Assembly (NCBI RefSeq): GCF_027587205.1
Contig: NZ_JAPDOD010000014.1
Span: forward strand, 114,845-178,844
DNA from: Solirubrobacter ginsenosidimutans
Lineage (GTDB): Bacteria > Actinomycetota > Thermoleophilia > Solirubrobacterales > Solirubrobacteraceae
Reading direction: 5' to 3'
DNA length: 64,000 nt
A model generated the notes under the pieces. That model ran no database searches, had not been told where the DNA came from, and saw nothing but the letters and a program-made list of their open reading frames with translations. Shown in pieces: positions 15,998 to 25,244 of this stretch (position 1 is the first letter of the stretch; every line of letters starts with the position of its first letter). The translations under genes and the position numbers were made by a program.

Positions 15998-18565
15998 GAG
16001 TTGGCGGGCGGCCGCTTCGCGGCGGGAGGAGACGCCGAGTTTCTGGAGGATCGCGGCGACGTGGTGGTCGACGGTCCGGACCGAGAGGACGAGTCGGTCG
16101 GCGATCTCGGCGTTGGTCAGACCTTCGCGGACGAGGTCGAGGACCGCGACCTGGCGGGCGGTCAGACCCGCCGGGTTGGCGCGGGTGGCGGCGCGTGGGC
16201 CGCGCAGGCGCGGTGGGACCGGGGCCCCGAGGGCGCGCAGGCGCTCGCGGGCGAAGCGCGCCGGCACCGTCGCGCCGAGACCCTCGAGGGTCCGGATCGC
16301 CTCCTCGCACGCCTCCGCGTCGCCGTCCATCAGCTCCAGCGCGCTCTCGTACGGGTCACCGACGGCGAGCCAGGCGTCGGCCGCCGCGCGCCAATCGCCG
16401 CGCAGGCCCGCCGCGTAGCCGGGCGGCAAGTCCGCGGACGGGTCGCCGAACGCCTCGATGTCCACCCCCGCCCGCACCAGATAGCGCGCGACTTCGCCCC
16501 GGAACGGCGCCGCGCCCGGGTTCATGGTCGCGGGCAGGAGCACCGACGCGACCTGCCGCGCCGCGTCCAGATCGCCCGTCAGCCACGCCCACTCGGCCCG
16601 CGCGATCCCCGCGTACGCCCGCCCGAGGATCAGCCGCGAGCGCTGCGCCTGCTCCCACGCGTCGGCCAGCAGCGGGCCCGCCGACGGATCGCCGCGCCGC
16701 GCCAGCAACCGCCCGAGCCACGGAGCGCTGTAGGCGAACAGCATTCCCGGGTCGTCGTTGAGCTCGAAGAGGTGCCGCAGACCCGCCTCCGCACCCGCCC
16801 AGTCACCCCGCCGCAGCAACAGCAGGCAGCGGTGGACGTCGAGGTTGTAGCCGTGCGACCAGAAGCCCCGCTCACGCGTGAACTCGAGGCCCTCGCGCAC
16901 GCAGCGCTCGAGCTCGTCCAAACGGCCCATCCGCAGCAGCAGCTCCGCCAGGTTGCAGTACCCCCGCGCGGTCGCCTCGTGGTGGGAGCCGGCCTGCGCC
17001 AGAGCGATCGAATTGCGCATCGTCTGCAGGCCGTCCGGCTGACCCGCCTCGACCCGCACGATCGCGAGGTAGTTCAGGCACAGCGCGGCCAGCTCGGGGC
17101 GCTGCGAGCGCAAGGCAAGAGCGTCCGCGCGCTCGAGCACCTCGCGCGCCTCCCGCGGCCGCGACTGGGCGAGAATGCCGCCCAGATACAAGGTCGCGTA
17201 TGCCAGGGCCGCGTCGTCGCCCACGCCGAGCAGCGTGACCACGGCGCGCTGCGCGGCCTCCTCGGCGGCGTCGGTCGCCCCCGTCATGAACAGGTGCCGG
17301 GAGAGCCGCACCAGGCACAGGCCGAGCGCCAGAGGATCGCCCACCTCGCGATAGAGCTCCTCGGCGGCGCGCGAAGCCTCGACGGACTCGGGGAAGTGAT
17401 GCGCGTTGTACAGCTCCCAGCCGTAGTCGTTCAGGAACGCGGCCCGGTCACGCAAGGGCAGCTTGTCGGCGTGCGGGACCACGGCCTCGAAGTGCGCGAG
17501 CGCCTGGCGGTGCGAGCCCGCCCGCGCGGCCTCGCGCGCGGCGTCCGGCCCCTCCGCGAGCAGCGTCTCGACGTCGCGCGCCTCGGCCGCATGGTGCAGC
17601 AGCCGCCCGCGATCCGCTCCGCCGCGCGTCTGCAGCGCGGCGACGACGTCGGCGTTGAGCAGCCGCCGCCGCAACGCCGGGAGCGACTGCTCGATCGCCC
17701 GCCGCGCCAGCTCGTGCCGGAACCCGAGCCCGTCCGGCCGCAGCTCGATCAGCCCCGCCAGCTCGGCCTCCTCCAGCGGGTCCAGCGCACCCAACGCAGA
17801 CGCCAGATCCGTCGGGATCGTCGACGGCAGCACCGACAGCCGATCCAGCGCGTCCCGGCACTCGGGCGAGAGCAGCCGGACCCGCGCCAGAACGGCGTCC
17901 TTGACGCTCACCGGCACCTCGTCCGGCGGCGCGGCCAGCGCCTCGGCGACGAAGAACGGGTTCCCGCGCGTGAGAGCGTGCACCGTGTCCGGGTTGCGGC
18001 CGGTGCCGTTGGCGAGCCGCTGGACCGCGTCGCGCGAGAGCGGCAAGAGCTCGAGGCGGCGCAGGGGCACGCTCGTGAGCATCCCGAGCAGCCGGTGCAG
18101 CGGGTGGTTGGCGTCGATCGCCTCGTCGCGCACGGTCAGCACGAGCAGCGCGCCGCGCGACTCCAGCCGCCGCGCCGCGTAGCCGAGCACGTCGAGGGTC
18201 GCGTCGTCGGCCCAGTGGGCGTCCTCGACGATCAACACCGTCGGCGGCGACTCGCCCAACTCGTCCAGCAGGGCGGTGAAGACCTGTCCCTCCTGTGCCA
18301 GCGCGGCCGCCAGCGGGCCGTCGGTGCCCGCCGCCGCGTCGTGCAGCGGGCCCAGCGTCCGCGGCGTCACGAGATCGTCGCACGCCGCCTGCAGCAGCCG
18401 CGCCCGCGACCCCACCCGCCCCGCGAACTCCCGTACCAGCGACGTCTTGCCGATCCCCGCCTCACCCGAGACGAGCGCGGTCGACCCGCGCCCGGTCTCG
18501 GCTTCGGCGAGCGCCGCCAGCAGCGCGCTCAGCGGCGCATCGCGCTCCAGCAGGCGAGAGGGCAT
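15995..18565 (-). CDS. LAL-family LuxR transcriptional regulator (ATP-binding)
   Basis: An 856-residue protein. An N-terminal AAA/STAND ATPase has Walker A GEAGIGKTSLV at about residue 36 and Walker B VLIVEDAHWADD at about 110. A long tetratricopeptide-like helical middle follows, rich in Ala/Leu/Arg (about 330-770). The C-terminal LuxR HTH has LTARQVAVLDLV, then TNAEIADRLVLS and VDHHVAAIL. LAL/MalT-type regulators sense small molecules and activate pathway genes; many control secondary metabolism in actinobacteria. The ligand and targets are unknown. It lies upstream in the same direction as nothing obvious: the lipid methyltransferase gene ends 16 bp before its start and may share a transcript with it. 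Confidence 0.92.
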   Translation of the reverse strand: MPSRLLERDAPLSALLAALAEAETGRGSTALVSGEAGIGKTSLVREFAGRVGSRARLLQAACDDLVTPRTLGPLHDAAAGTDGPLAAALAQEGQVFTALLDELGESPPTVLIVEDAHWADDATLDVLGYAARRLESRGALLVLTVRDEAIDANHPLHRLLGMLTSVPLRRLELLPLSRDAVQRLANGTGRNPDTVHALTRGNPFFVAEALAAPPDEVPVSVKDAVLARVRLLSPECRDALDRLSVLPSTIPTDLASALGALDPLEEAELAGLIELRPDGLGFRHELARRAIEQSLPALRRRLLNADVVAALQTRGGADRGRLLHHAAEARDVETLLAEGPDAAREAARAGSHRQALAHFEAVVPHADKLPLRDRAAFLNDYGWELYNAHHFPESVEASRAAEELYREVGDPLALGLCLVRLSRHLFMTGATDAAEEAAQRAVVTLLGVGDDAALAYATLYLGGILAQSRPREAREVLERADALALRSQRPELAALCLNYLAIVRVEAGQPDGLQTMRNSIALAQAGSHHEATARGYCNLAELLLRMGRLDELERCVREGLEFTRERGFWSHGYNLDVHRCLLLLRRGDWAGAEAGLRHLFELNDDPGMLFAYSAPWLGRLLARRGDPSAGPLLADAWEQAQRSRLILGRAYAGIARAEWAWLTGDLDAARQVASVLLPATMNPGAAPFRGEVARYLVRAGVDIEAFGDPSADLPPGYAAGLRGDWRAAADAWLAVGDPYESALELMDGDAEACEEAIRTLEGLGATVPARFARERLRALGAPVPPRLRGPRAATRANPAGLTARQVAVLDLVREGLTNAEIADRLVLSVRTVDHHVAAILQKLGVSSRREAAARQL

Positions 18566-18581
18566 ACGCGCATGGTGACAA

Positions 18582-19928
18582 TCAGCCTGTTAGAGCGCCA
18601 TGGGGCAGGCCGCCCCGGCGTCCGTGGTTGCGCCCGCCTTCGCAGTGCGTCTCCTCGACACCGAGCGAACGTTGCAGCGGCAGCGGGTGCGGCGCCCCCG
18701 CGCGAGCGGTGAGCACTTGGTAGACGGTGACGTCACCGTCGGCGAACCCGAGCGCGGAGCCGAGCATGTACATCCGCCACACCCGCTCGCGGCCGACGCT
18801 GATGTCCGCCTCCGCCTCGGCCCGATGCTCCGCCAGGTTCGCCAGCCAGGCGCGCAGCGTGAGCGTGTAGTGCTCGCGCAGCGACTCGGCGTCGCGCACC
18901 TCGAGCCCTGCGTCCTGCATCGCGGTCATGACCTCGGTCACGGGCGTAAGCTCGCCGTCGGGAAAGACGTAGCGATAGAGGAACGTGTCCGTCGCGGGCG
19001 GCTCGGAGAACAGCCGCGCGATCCCGTGATTGAGGAACAGCCCGCCAGGCTTCAAGAGCCCGTGCACGGTCTCCGTGTAGCGCGCCAGCTCGCCCCGGCC
19101 GACGTGCTCGTACATGCCGACGCTGGCGATCTTGTCGAACGGCCCGTCGGTCAGCTCGCGGTAGTCGCTGACGCGGATCTCGATCCGATCCTCCAAGCCC
19201 GCGGCGGCCACCCGCTCGCGCGCGAGCTTGGCCTGCTCCACCGAGAGCGTCACGCCGACGCCGCGCACGCCGTAGTGGCGCGCCGCGTGGATCAGCAGCG
19301 AGCCCCAGCCGCAGCCGATGTCCAGCAAGCGCTCGCCGGCCTCCAGGCGCAGCTTGCGGCAGATCAGGTCGAGCTTGCGCTCCTGCGCGACCTCGAGCGA
19401 GTCGCTCGGATCGGCGTAATACGCGCACGAGTAGACCATCGTCGGGCCGAGCAGCATGCGGTAGAACGCGTTGGAGACGTCGTAGTGGTGGCTGATCGCG
19501 GCCCGGTCGCGGGCGAGCGAGTGGAGCGGGCCCTTGCGGGGCGCCTCGAGCGAGGGAACGGGCGGCCTGCGCAGAACCGACGGCCCGACGATCTTCACGG
19601 CGGCGGCCGTGAGCTTGACGAGGTCGACCGGTGTGAGCTGGTGCCGGAAGGTGGCGCGCAGGCGCAGGATGGCTTCCAAGTCACCGTCGTCCTCGACGTC
19701 CAGCGCGCCGGTCACCCAGGCGCGCGCGAGCCCCATCTGACCGGGGGCGTGGAGGATGTGGGCGATCGCGACAGGGTCACGGACCTCGACGACGGGCTCG
19801 CCGCCGTCGAGAACGCTGCCGTCCCAGAAGCGCAGGGTCACCGGCAGTTCGTGAATCCGAACACCGGTGAGCGCATCCCGCACCGCGCCCGCGATCTCCT
19901 GGCGAACGCGAACACGAGCTAGTTGCAT
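18582..19928 (-). CDS. cfa: Cyclopropane-fatty-acyl-phospholipid synthase-type methyltransferase
   Basis: A 448-residue protein. An N-terminal SCP2-like/Cfa domain (residues 1-120) is followed by the catalytic SAM domain. MVYSCAYYADP holds the family cysteine, ERLLDIGCGWGSL is the SAM motif I at about residue 197, and SVGMYEHVG and LNHGIARL follow. The enzyme would transfer a methylene group from SAM to double bonds of membrane lipids, or catalyse a related methyl transfer such as 10-methyl branching. The C-terminal 25 residues are unlike the family and rich in Gly/His/Arg. TGTATTGT lies just upstream of the ATG and could be a -10 element of a short-leader promoter. Confidence 0.9.
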   Translation of the reverse strand: MQLARVRVRQEIAGAVRDALTGVRIHELPVTLRFWDGSVLDGGEPVVEVRDPVAIAHILHAPGQMGLARAWVTGALDVEDDGDLEAILRLRATFRHQLTPVDLVKLTAAAVKIVGPSVLRRPPVPSLEAPRKGPLHSLARDRAAISHHYDVSNAFYRMLLGPTMVYSCAYYADPSDSLEVAQERKLDLICRKLRLEAGERLLDIGCGWGSLLIHAARHYGVRGVGVTLSVEQAKLARERVAAAGLEDRIEIRVSDYRELTDGPFDKIASVGMYEHVGRGELARYTETVHGLLKPGGLFLNHGIARLFSEPPATDTFLYRYVFPDGELTPVTEVMTAMQDAGLEVRDAESLREHYTLTLRAWLANLAEHRAEAEADISVGRERVWRMYMLGSALGFADGDVTVYQVLTARAGAPHPLPLQRSLGVEETHCEGGRNHGRRGGLPHGALTG

Positions 19929-19985
19929 AGCTCAACAATACACCTTTAGGTGCGCCGGCCGGAAACCGGTGCGGCGCTACCGCAG

Positions 19986-20186
19986 CTAGTGGTTCGGCTG
20001 CGACGGTACGGCGGCGAAGTCGCGGCGGTCGGCCGCGCGGCGCTCGGCCTCGATCGCCCGGTCGCGCTTGCCGCGCTCGGACTGGGCCTTCGCACACGCC
20101 TTCTCGTTGCTCTGGGAGATGCGGAGCTTCTCCGCGCGCCAGGCTGCCTCGCCGCGCAGCGGTGCCTCGTTGGCCTTGGTCTTCAT
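19986..20186 (-). CDS. Small highly charged protein of unknown function
   Basis: A 66-residue protein preceded by AGGAG seven bases before the ATG. Nearly half of the residues are charged (MKTKANEAPLRGEAAWRAEK, then KACAKAQSERGKRDRAIEAE), and the pattern predicts one long helix. There is one cysteine. No family is recognised. It sits alone between the lipid methyltransferase start and the terminator hairpin of the phosphodiesterase-nucleotidase gene. The good ribosome site and codon use argue that it is real. Confidence 0.6.
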   Translation of the reverse strand: MKTKANEAPLRGEAAWRAEKLRISQSNEKACAKAQSERGKRDRAIEAERRAADRRDFAAVPSQPNH

Positions 20187-20255
20187 ATGCCGCTCCTGAC
20201 GCGGTGGCGAGTGGACCGAAATCCGGCCCCTGGAAAGACCAAGCGTATTGGGTCA

Positions 20256-20287
20256 AGCGGCGGGCGACTGTTAAGCCGCCCGCCGCT
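20256..20287 (-). terminator. Hairpin terminator of the phosphodiesterase-nucleotidase gene
   Basis: Perfect 11-bp arms AGCGGCGGGCG (20256-20266) and CGCCCGCCGCT (20277-20287) with a 10-nt loop. It starts 8 bp after the stop codon of the minus-strand gene at 20296. No T run follows. It also lies in the upstream region of the small charged protein gene. Confidence 0.65.
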
Positions 20288-20295
20288 GCGCCACC

Positions 20296-23200
20296 TTACG
20301 GGCCGACCACCCGCCCTTCGACCACGGGCGCCACCGGCGAGTGGGCCGTGATGTAGTCGGCGGCGACCTGCATCAGGTCGTCACCGGGCTGGAGCACGTC
20401 CGTGCCGGCCGAGAACGCCGTGTAGCCGTCGCCACCCGTGTACATGAAGTCGTTGATCACGACCCGGATGGTGTCGGTCGCCGTCATCGGCGTGGTGCCC
20501 TTGAGCACCTGATCCACCACCGGCACCTGACCGTTGCAGTGGAAGGTGACCTTGATGCCCGAGATCTGCGGCGTGCGGCCCGTGCCGCCCGCCACGTCAC
20601 CGCACGGCGGCTTGAAGCCGTTCTCCAGGCCGGCCTTGAGCTGATCGTAGGTGAGCGTGAGGATCGTCGAGCGGTTGCCGAACGGGAGCACCGCGAACAC
20701 CTCGCCCCACGTGATCTCGCCCGGCGCCTCACCCGCGCTCGGGGGCGTCAGCAGGATGTCCTGACGCAGCCCGCCGGAGTTGGTGATCGCGGCGTCGACG
20801 CCCGGATACTTGGCCCGCATCGAGTCGGCCACCAGGTTGCCCATCGCCGACTCCTTGAGCCGGTTCAGGTCGCGCCGGATGTCGATCGTCGCGGTGCCGA
20901 TCACCTTGTTGCGCAGCACGGCGGTGTCGGCGTTGGCCTTGTCGACGATCGCCTGGACGTCTGCCCGCCCGGCCACGCCGAGGTTCTTGGCGATGCGGGT
21001 CGTCCCGCCCGCCCACGCGACGTCGCCGTTTTTGACCATCAGCTGGGCGACGGAGTAGCTGCCGCCCGCGTTGACGCCCTCGACGACCGGGATCCGCCCG
21101 ACCATCGTGTTCGCGATCCGGTGGGTGTGACCCGCGATCACGAGGTCGACGCCGGAGTCCTGCAGCTTGCCGACGATCTCCTGGATCGGGCCGGTCCACG
21201 GCGTGCCGGGGACGTTGCCGATCGTGTTCGTGCCCGCCGCCGAGCCCTCGTGGATGACGACCACCTGGACCTCGACACCCTGGCGGCGCAGGTTCGCCGA
21301 CTCGCGCTTGATGCGGTCAGCCTCGTCGAGGAACGCGAGGCCCGCGGTGTTGCCCGCGGCCACGAGCTCCGGCGTGTTCTTGACCGTGGCGCCGATCACG
21401 CCCACCTTGACGCCGTTGACGCGGAACACGGTCGACGGCTTGATCCAGGCGGGCGGTTGGTTGGTGGTGCTGTCGACGATGTTCGCGCTCAGGAACGGGA
21501 AGTTCGCCCGCGCCTCGTGCATCAGGATGCGCCCGACGCCGTAGTCGAACTCGTGGTTGCCGAACGACGTCGCGTCCAGGCCCCACGCGTTCTCGACGTC
21601 GATCGTCGGGGTGTCCTGCAGCAGCGCCGAGATCGGCGGTGACGCGCCGACGTTGTCACCCGCCGCCAGCAGCAGCGTCGGGCCGGGAAGCGCGCTCGCC
21701 TCCTCGTCGAACAGGGTGGCGAGCACGGACGCGCCGCCAACCGTCACGGTGCGCCCGTCGACGGTCGTCGTCGTCTGCTCGAGCTGACCGTGGAAGTCGT
21801 TGAGTCCCACGATCGAGATCGGCGTGTAGCGCCCGCCGTTGTCGAGGACGTCGCGCCGGACCACGCCCTGGGCCTGCTGCGGCTCGGGGATCCCGAGCAG
21901 GAACGCGATCGTCGGCGCGATGTCGATCGTGCGGATGTCCTGCGCCTCGCCGCGCTCGATCGCCGGGCCGCCGGCGAGGAACGTCGCGCGCATGTTCGTG
22001 TTGGACTTCAGATCCTGGACGTCCGGCACGTAGCCGTGCTGTCCGTAGAACTGCGAGCGCGCGATCAGCGTGCCCGGCGTCTCGGCGTCGAACTGGTACG
22101 GCGGGTAGGAGAAGGCCACCACGTCGCCCGTGCGGGTCGGGGACGACATGTCGGCCGTGCTCTTCTTGCCGTTCGGGATGTAGCGCGCCTCGGCCTTGGT
22201 GTAGGCGCGGTCGATGACCGTCCAGCCCTCGGGCTTGCCGTCGCCGGTCCAGTCGTTGGGGTCCTTGAGCGCGAGGAACGCGCTCTTGATCTTCTGGACC
22301 GTCGCCGCCTCGTCAGTGGCCGCGATCTGCTTGAAGGTGCTCGGCGCGACGGGCGCCGGGTCGCGGCCCGCGAGGTTCAGGTAGATCTGCACCGCGCCGC
22401 CGGCCCAGCAGGCCTTGGCGCTGCCGATCGTCTCCGCCGCGGCGGGGCGGCAGTTGCCGGTCTGCGGCGTGGACAGCAGGCCGAGGTCGACCAGGACCTT
22501 GGACGCGTCGATCGCCGCGAACTGCGGCGCGAACCCGTGGTCGGAGCTGACGAACGTGTTCAGATCGTCGTCGCGCATGTACTGCTGGGCGAGGCGCATC
22601 GTCGCGTCGGAGCCCTCGTACGCCTCGCGGATGTACTCCTCGCGCTGCGCGACGCGGTGGTCGGGCGTGCCGTTGACCTCGAGGTCGTCATAGGCGGGGT
22701 TCTTCGCCCCGTTGGGCAGCTTCTTCGTGACCAGGCCGAGGAACTGGTGCTGGACCTCGTCGGTGCCCGGATAGCCGACCATCGCCAGATCCGGCTTGTA
22801 CTTGGTCAGCACGTACTTGATCAGCGGGTGGTACAGCGTCTCCCAGTACTGGCCCTGCTGGATGTAGGTGTCCTCGGAGACGATGCCCGACTCGAGCACG
22901 GCGAAGTCGCCGGCCTGGGAGGACGGGTACTTCTCGGCCACGTAGTCCTCGAACGTCTTCGTCGTGCCCGGGCCGTAGCCCGGCTCGCCGGTCCAGTTCG
23001 GCCAGATCGCGATCGCGCGGGTGACGGACGTGTGGAAGAGGCGGACATGGCTGAGGTCCTTGTCCAGGCGCTCGACCTTGAGCAGGAACGCGCCCGTCTT
23101 GCCGTCGAGGTCCGAGCCGACGATCTTGACCTTGACGTCGGCCCACTCGCCGGCCTTGAGGTCGGCGACCTTGTCGGCGGCGGCCTTGGTGCGGCTGAAG

Positions 23201-24003
23201 AACACGCGGTCATAGCGCGTCTTGCGGTCGTTCTTGGAGTCGTAGAGGTAGGCGTTGAGGCCGTACTTGTCGACGCCAGAGTCGAGCACCCGCAGGTGCA
23301 TTTCCTTGGCGGGGCTGTAGGAGGTCGGCGCGCCGGTCCAGCCCGTGGCGGCGACGGGGTCTGCGCGGTCGAACTGCACGCCCAGCTGGGCGGCGAACGG
23401 CAGGTTGTCCGGCGGCTCGGTGTAGTTGGTCACCACGCCGCGGCCGGAGCGGAAGTTGCGGAAGTCGAGCGTCGGGCCGTTGATCGAGCCGCTGCGCCCG
23501 CCGGCCCACTCGAGCTGGGCCACCGTCTTGCCGCCGCGCTCAGCCGCCTGGGCGAGCGTCTCGGCCTGCAGGATGCTCGGGTTCGAGAACGCCGCGGTCG
23601 AGCCGGTGAACGCCGCGCCGTTGATGTGGAACGTGTTGTTGGTCGAGCCGTGCACGCCCGGCCACGCGCCGGTGCTCAAGCTGAACCAACCCGCGCCGGT
23701 GTTCGGCGGCGCCTGCGTGAGCAGGCCGTTGCCGGACGCGTGCGCGCCCCGCTTCAGCAGCTCCTTGAAACCGGGCGTATCGCCGTCATCGGCGAACTGC
23801 TCGACGGCGTCCTGGCGCATGCCGTCCGAAGTGAAGAACAGAACCTTCCCGCTGTCGTCACCGTGATCGTGACCGTGGCCCCAGCCGTCGTCCCGGCCGT
23901 CGCCACCGCCATTGGCCTGCGCCCCGACCAACGGGACGGCCAGCACTCCTGCTGCCACCACCGCGGCCAGGCCTCCCGCCAGCCGCGCTCGTCTGAAACT
24001 CAT
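20296..24003 (-). CDS. Secreted fusion: type I phosphodiesterase + 5'-nucleotidase
   Basis: A 1235-residue protein with a signal peptide ([15 protein letters not shown] to GAQANG) and then a Gly/Asp/His-rich spacer. Residues about 55-735 are an alkaline-phosphatase-superfamily phosphodiesterase: [23 protein letters not shown] with the probable Thr nucleophile, [21 protein letters not shown] and FYGQHGYVP supply the two-metal site. Residues about 750-1235 are a 5'-nucleotidase: [29 protein letters not shown] and VIAGHTHR, plus the C-terminal substrate domain with NSGGLRQDI and PFGNRST. One chain could cut nucleotide diesters and then dephosphorylate the product. ATG 24003 is preferred over 24018 because it starts the signal peptide directly. 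Phosphate scavenging is inferred. Confidence 0.9.
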   Translation of the reverse strand: MSFRRARLAGGLAAVVAAGVLAVPLVGAQANGGGDGRDDGWGHGHDHGDDSGKVLFFTSDGMRQDAVEQFADDGDTPGFKELLKRGAHASGNGLLTQAPPNTGAGWFSLSTGAWPGVHGSTNNTFHINGAAFTGSTAAFSNPSILQAETLAQAAERGGKTVAQLEWAGGRSGSINGPTLDFRNFRSGRGVVTNYTEPPDNLPFAAQLGVQFDRADPVAATGWTGAPTSYSPAKEMHLRVLDSGVDKYGLNAYLYDSKNDRKTRYDRVFFSRTKAAADKVADLKAGEWADVKVKIVGSDLDGKTGAFLLKVERLDKDLSHVRLFHTSVTRAIAIWPNWTGEPGYGPGTTKTFEDYVAEKYPSSQAGDFAVLESGIVSEDTYIQQGQYWETLYHPLIKYVLTKYKPDLAMVGYPGTDEVQHQFLGLVTKKLPNGAKNPAYDDLEVNGTPDHRVAQREEYIREAYEGSDATMRLAQQYMRDDDLNTFVSSDHGFAPQFAAIDASKVLVDLGLLSTPQTGNCRPAAAETIGSAKACWAGGAVQIYLNLAGRDPAPVAPSTFKQIAATDEAATVQKIKSAFLALKDPNDWTGDGKPEGWTVIDRAYTKAEARYIPNGKKSTADMSSPTRTGDVVAFSYPPYQFDAETPGTLIARSQFYGQHGYVPDVQDLKSNTNMRATFLAGGPAIERGEAQDIRTIDIAPTIAFLLGIPEPQQAQGVVRRDVLDNGGRYTPISIVGLNDFHGQLEQTTTTVDGRTVTVGGASVLATLFDEEASALPGPTLLLAAGDNVGASPPISALLQDTPTIDVENAWGLDATSFGNHEFDYGVGRILMHEARANFPFLSANIVDSTTNQPPAWIKPSTVFRVNGVKVGVIGATVKNTPELVAAGNTAGLAFLDEADRIKRESANLRRQGVEVQVVVIHEGSAAGTNTIGNVPGTPWTGPIQEIVGKLQDSGVDLVIAGHTHRIANTMVGRIPVVEGVNAGGSYSVAQLMVKNGDVAWAGGTTRIAKNLGVAGRADVQAIVDKANADTAVLRNKVIGTATIDIRRDLNRLKESAMGNLVADSMRAKYPGVDAAITNSGGLRQDILLTPPSAGEAPGEITWGEVFAVLPFGNRSTILTLTYDQLKAGLENGFKPPCGDVAGGTGRTPQISGIKVTFHCNGQVPVVDQVLKGTTPMTATDTIRVVINDFMYTGGDGYTAFSAGTDVLQPGDDLMQVAADYITAHSPVAPVVEGRVVGP

Positions 24004-24081
24004 CGCTCCAACCCCCAATCCCCATACTTCCGGTCAGATCGGGCAACCATACGCCTGCCGTGACGACGTGTCAGCAGTACG

Positions 24082-25224
24082 TCAAGGGTTGTTTACATCG
24101 ATCTCGAGGGTCATGCCGGCGTTGCGCAAACGCTCGACCAGCGGCGTGCCGAGCGCGGTCGCGGGGGTGAGCACGCCGGTGTGCGGCGGGAGGCGTTCGT
24201 GGTCGAGCGCGAGGGTCAGGGCGCTCTCGCCCATCATCAGGGCGGTGGCCGCGTAGCCGGGGTCGCCCTTGGCGGCAACAGTGGCCTTGCGGCCATTGGC
24301 GTGGATCTCCATTTTGAAGAAGCCGGTGCGTCGGGCGTGCTCGGTCGGGCCTTCGCCGGGGTCGGGCAGGACCTTGTCGAGGAGCTTGCGGGTGGGTCCG
24401 AAGGCGAGGCCGGTCGCGAGCGCGCCGAGGCCCGCGGTGAAGCCGAGGGCCGTGAGCGGGTCCTTGTAGCGGCTGACCTCGCGGTATGTGAAGGCGGGGC
24501 CATAGCCGAGGATCGAGTGGCTACGGCGGACGATGCGGGTGTTGTAGGTGGCCATCACGAACGGGCCGATCCAGCCGAGTTGCTTGTGCCGCGTGACCTT
24601 GGCGACGTCGCGCGTGGGCGGGCCGGTGCCGCCGAGCGAGTACGGGTCGAAGACGATCTTGCGGGCGGCCCTGTCGGCGGTCGCCTCGTCGATCTGCCCC
24701 TTCATCGAGGCCAGCGTGCCGCCGCTGGGGCCGCCCTTCAGCGCGGCGACGACGAGCGTGGTGTCGTCGAGGTCGCCCAGCGCCTCGTGCAGCAGGAAGA
24801 CCCCGAGGTCGGACGGGATCGAGTCGAACCCGCAGCTGTGGACGATCCGCACCGCGTTGCGCTTGGCCTGCTCGTGGCGGGTGAGGCTCGCGTGCGTGAA
24901 GAGGATCTCGCCGGTGAGGTCGATGTAGTGCGTCCCCTCCGCGATGCAGGCGTCGACGAGCTTGAGTCCGTCGGTGCGATACGGCCCGACGGTGCTCGCG
25001 ACGACCCGCGCCTGGGCGGCCATGGCGTGGAGTTGTGCGTCGTCGGCCGAGTCGGCGACGATCAGCGGCCAATTCCGGCCCAGTTGCGCCCGGAGGAGTT
25101 CGAGCTTGCGTTCCGAGCGCCCGGCGAGCGCGACCGTGACGTGCGGCGGCGCGTGGAGGGCGAGGTATTCGGCGACGAGACGGCCGACGAACCCCGTGGC
25201 CCCGAAGACCACGATGTCGTTCAC
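24082..25224 (-). CDS. Saccharopine-dehydrogenase-like / trans-acting enoyl reductase family protein
   Basis: A 380-residue protein with an N-terminal Rossmann motif VVFGATGFVGRLVAEYLA, then VALAGRSERKL. The middle block AARVVASTVGPYRTDG and GTHYIDLTGE, with HSCGFDSIPSDLG, is the signature of the saccharopine-dehydrogenase-like family that includes the mycobacterial trans-acting enoyl reductase of lipid synthesis. It would reduce a double bond with NAD(P)H. The lipid substrate is not evident here because no polyketide synthase is near. It is divergent from the MftF-like gene with only 20 bp between the starts, so the promoters must overlap the coding regions or one gene must have a short leader. 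Confidence 0.85.
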   Translation of the reverse strand: MNDIVVFGATGFVGRLVAEYLALHAPPHVTVALAGRSERKLELLRAQLGRNWPLIVADSADDAQLHAMAAQARVVASTVGPYRTDGLKLVDACIAEGTHYIDLTGEILFTHASLTRHEQAKRNAVRIVHSCGFDSIPSDLGVFLLHEALGDLDDTTLVVAALKGGPSGGTLASMKGQIDEATADRAARKIVFDPYSLGGTGPPTRDVAKVTRHKQLGWIGPFVMATYNTRIVRRSHSILGYGPAFTYREVSRYKDPLTALGFTAGLGALATGLAFGPTRKLLDKVLPDPGEGPTEHARRTGFFKMEIHANGRKATVAAKGDPGYAATALMMGESALTLALDHERLPPHTGVLTPATALGTPLVERLRNAGMTLEIDVNNP

Positions 25225-25244
25225 GTCCTGGACACTAGTTGTCC

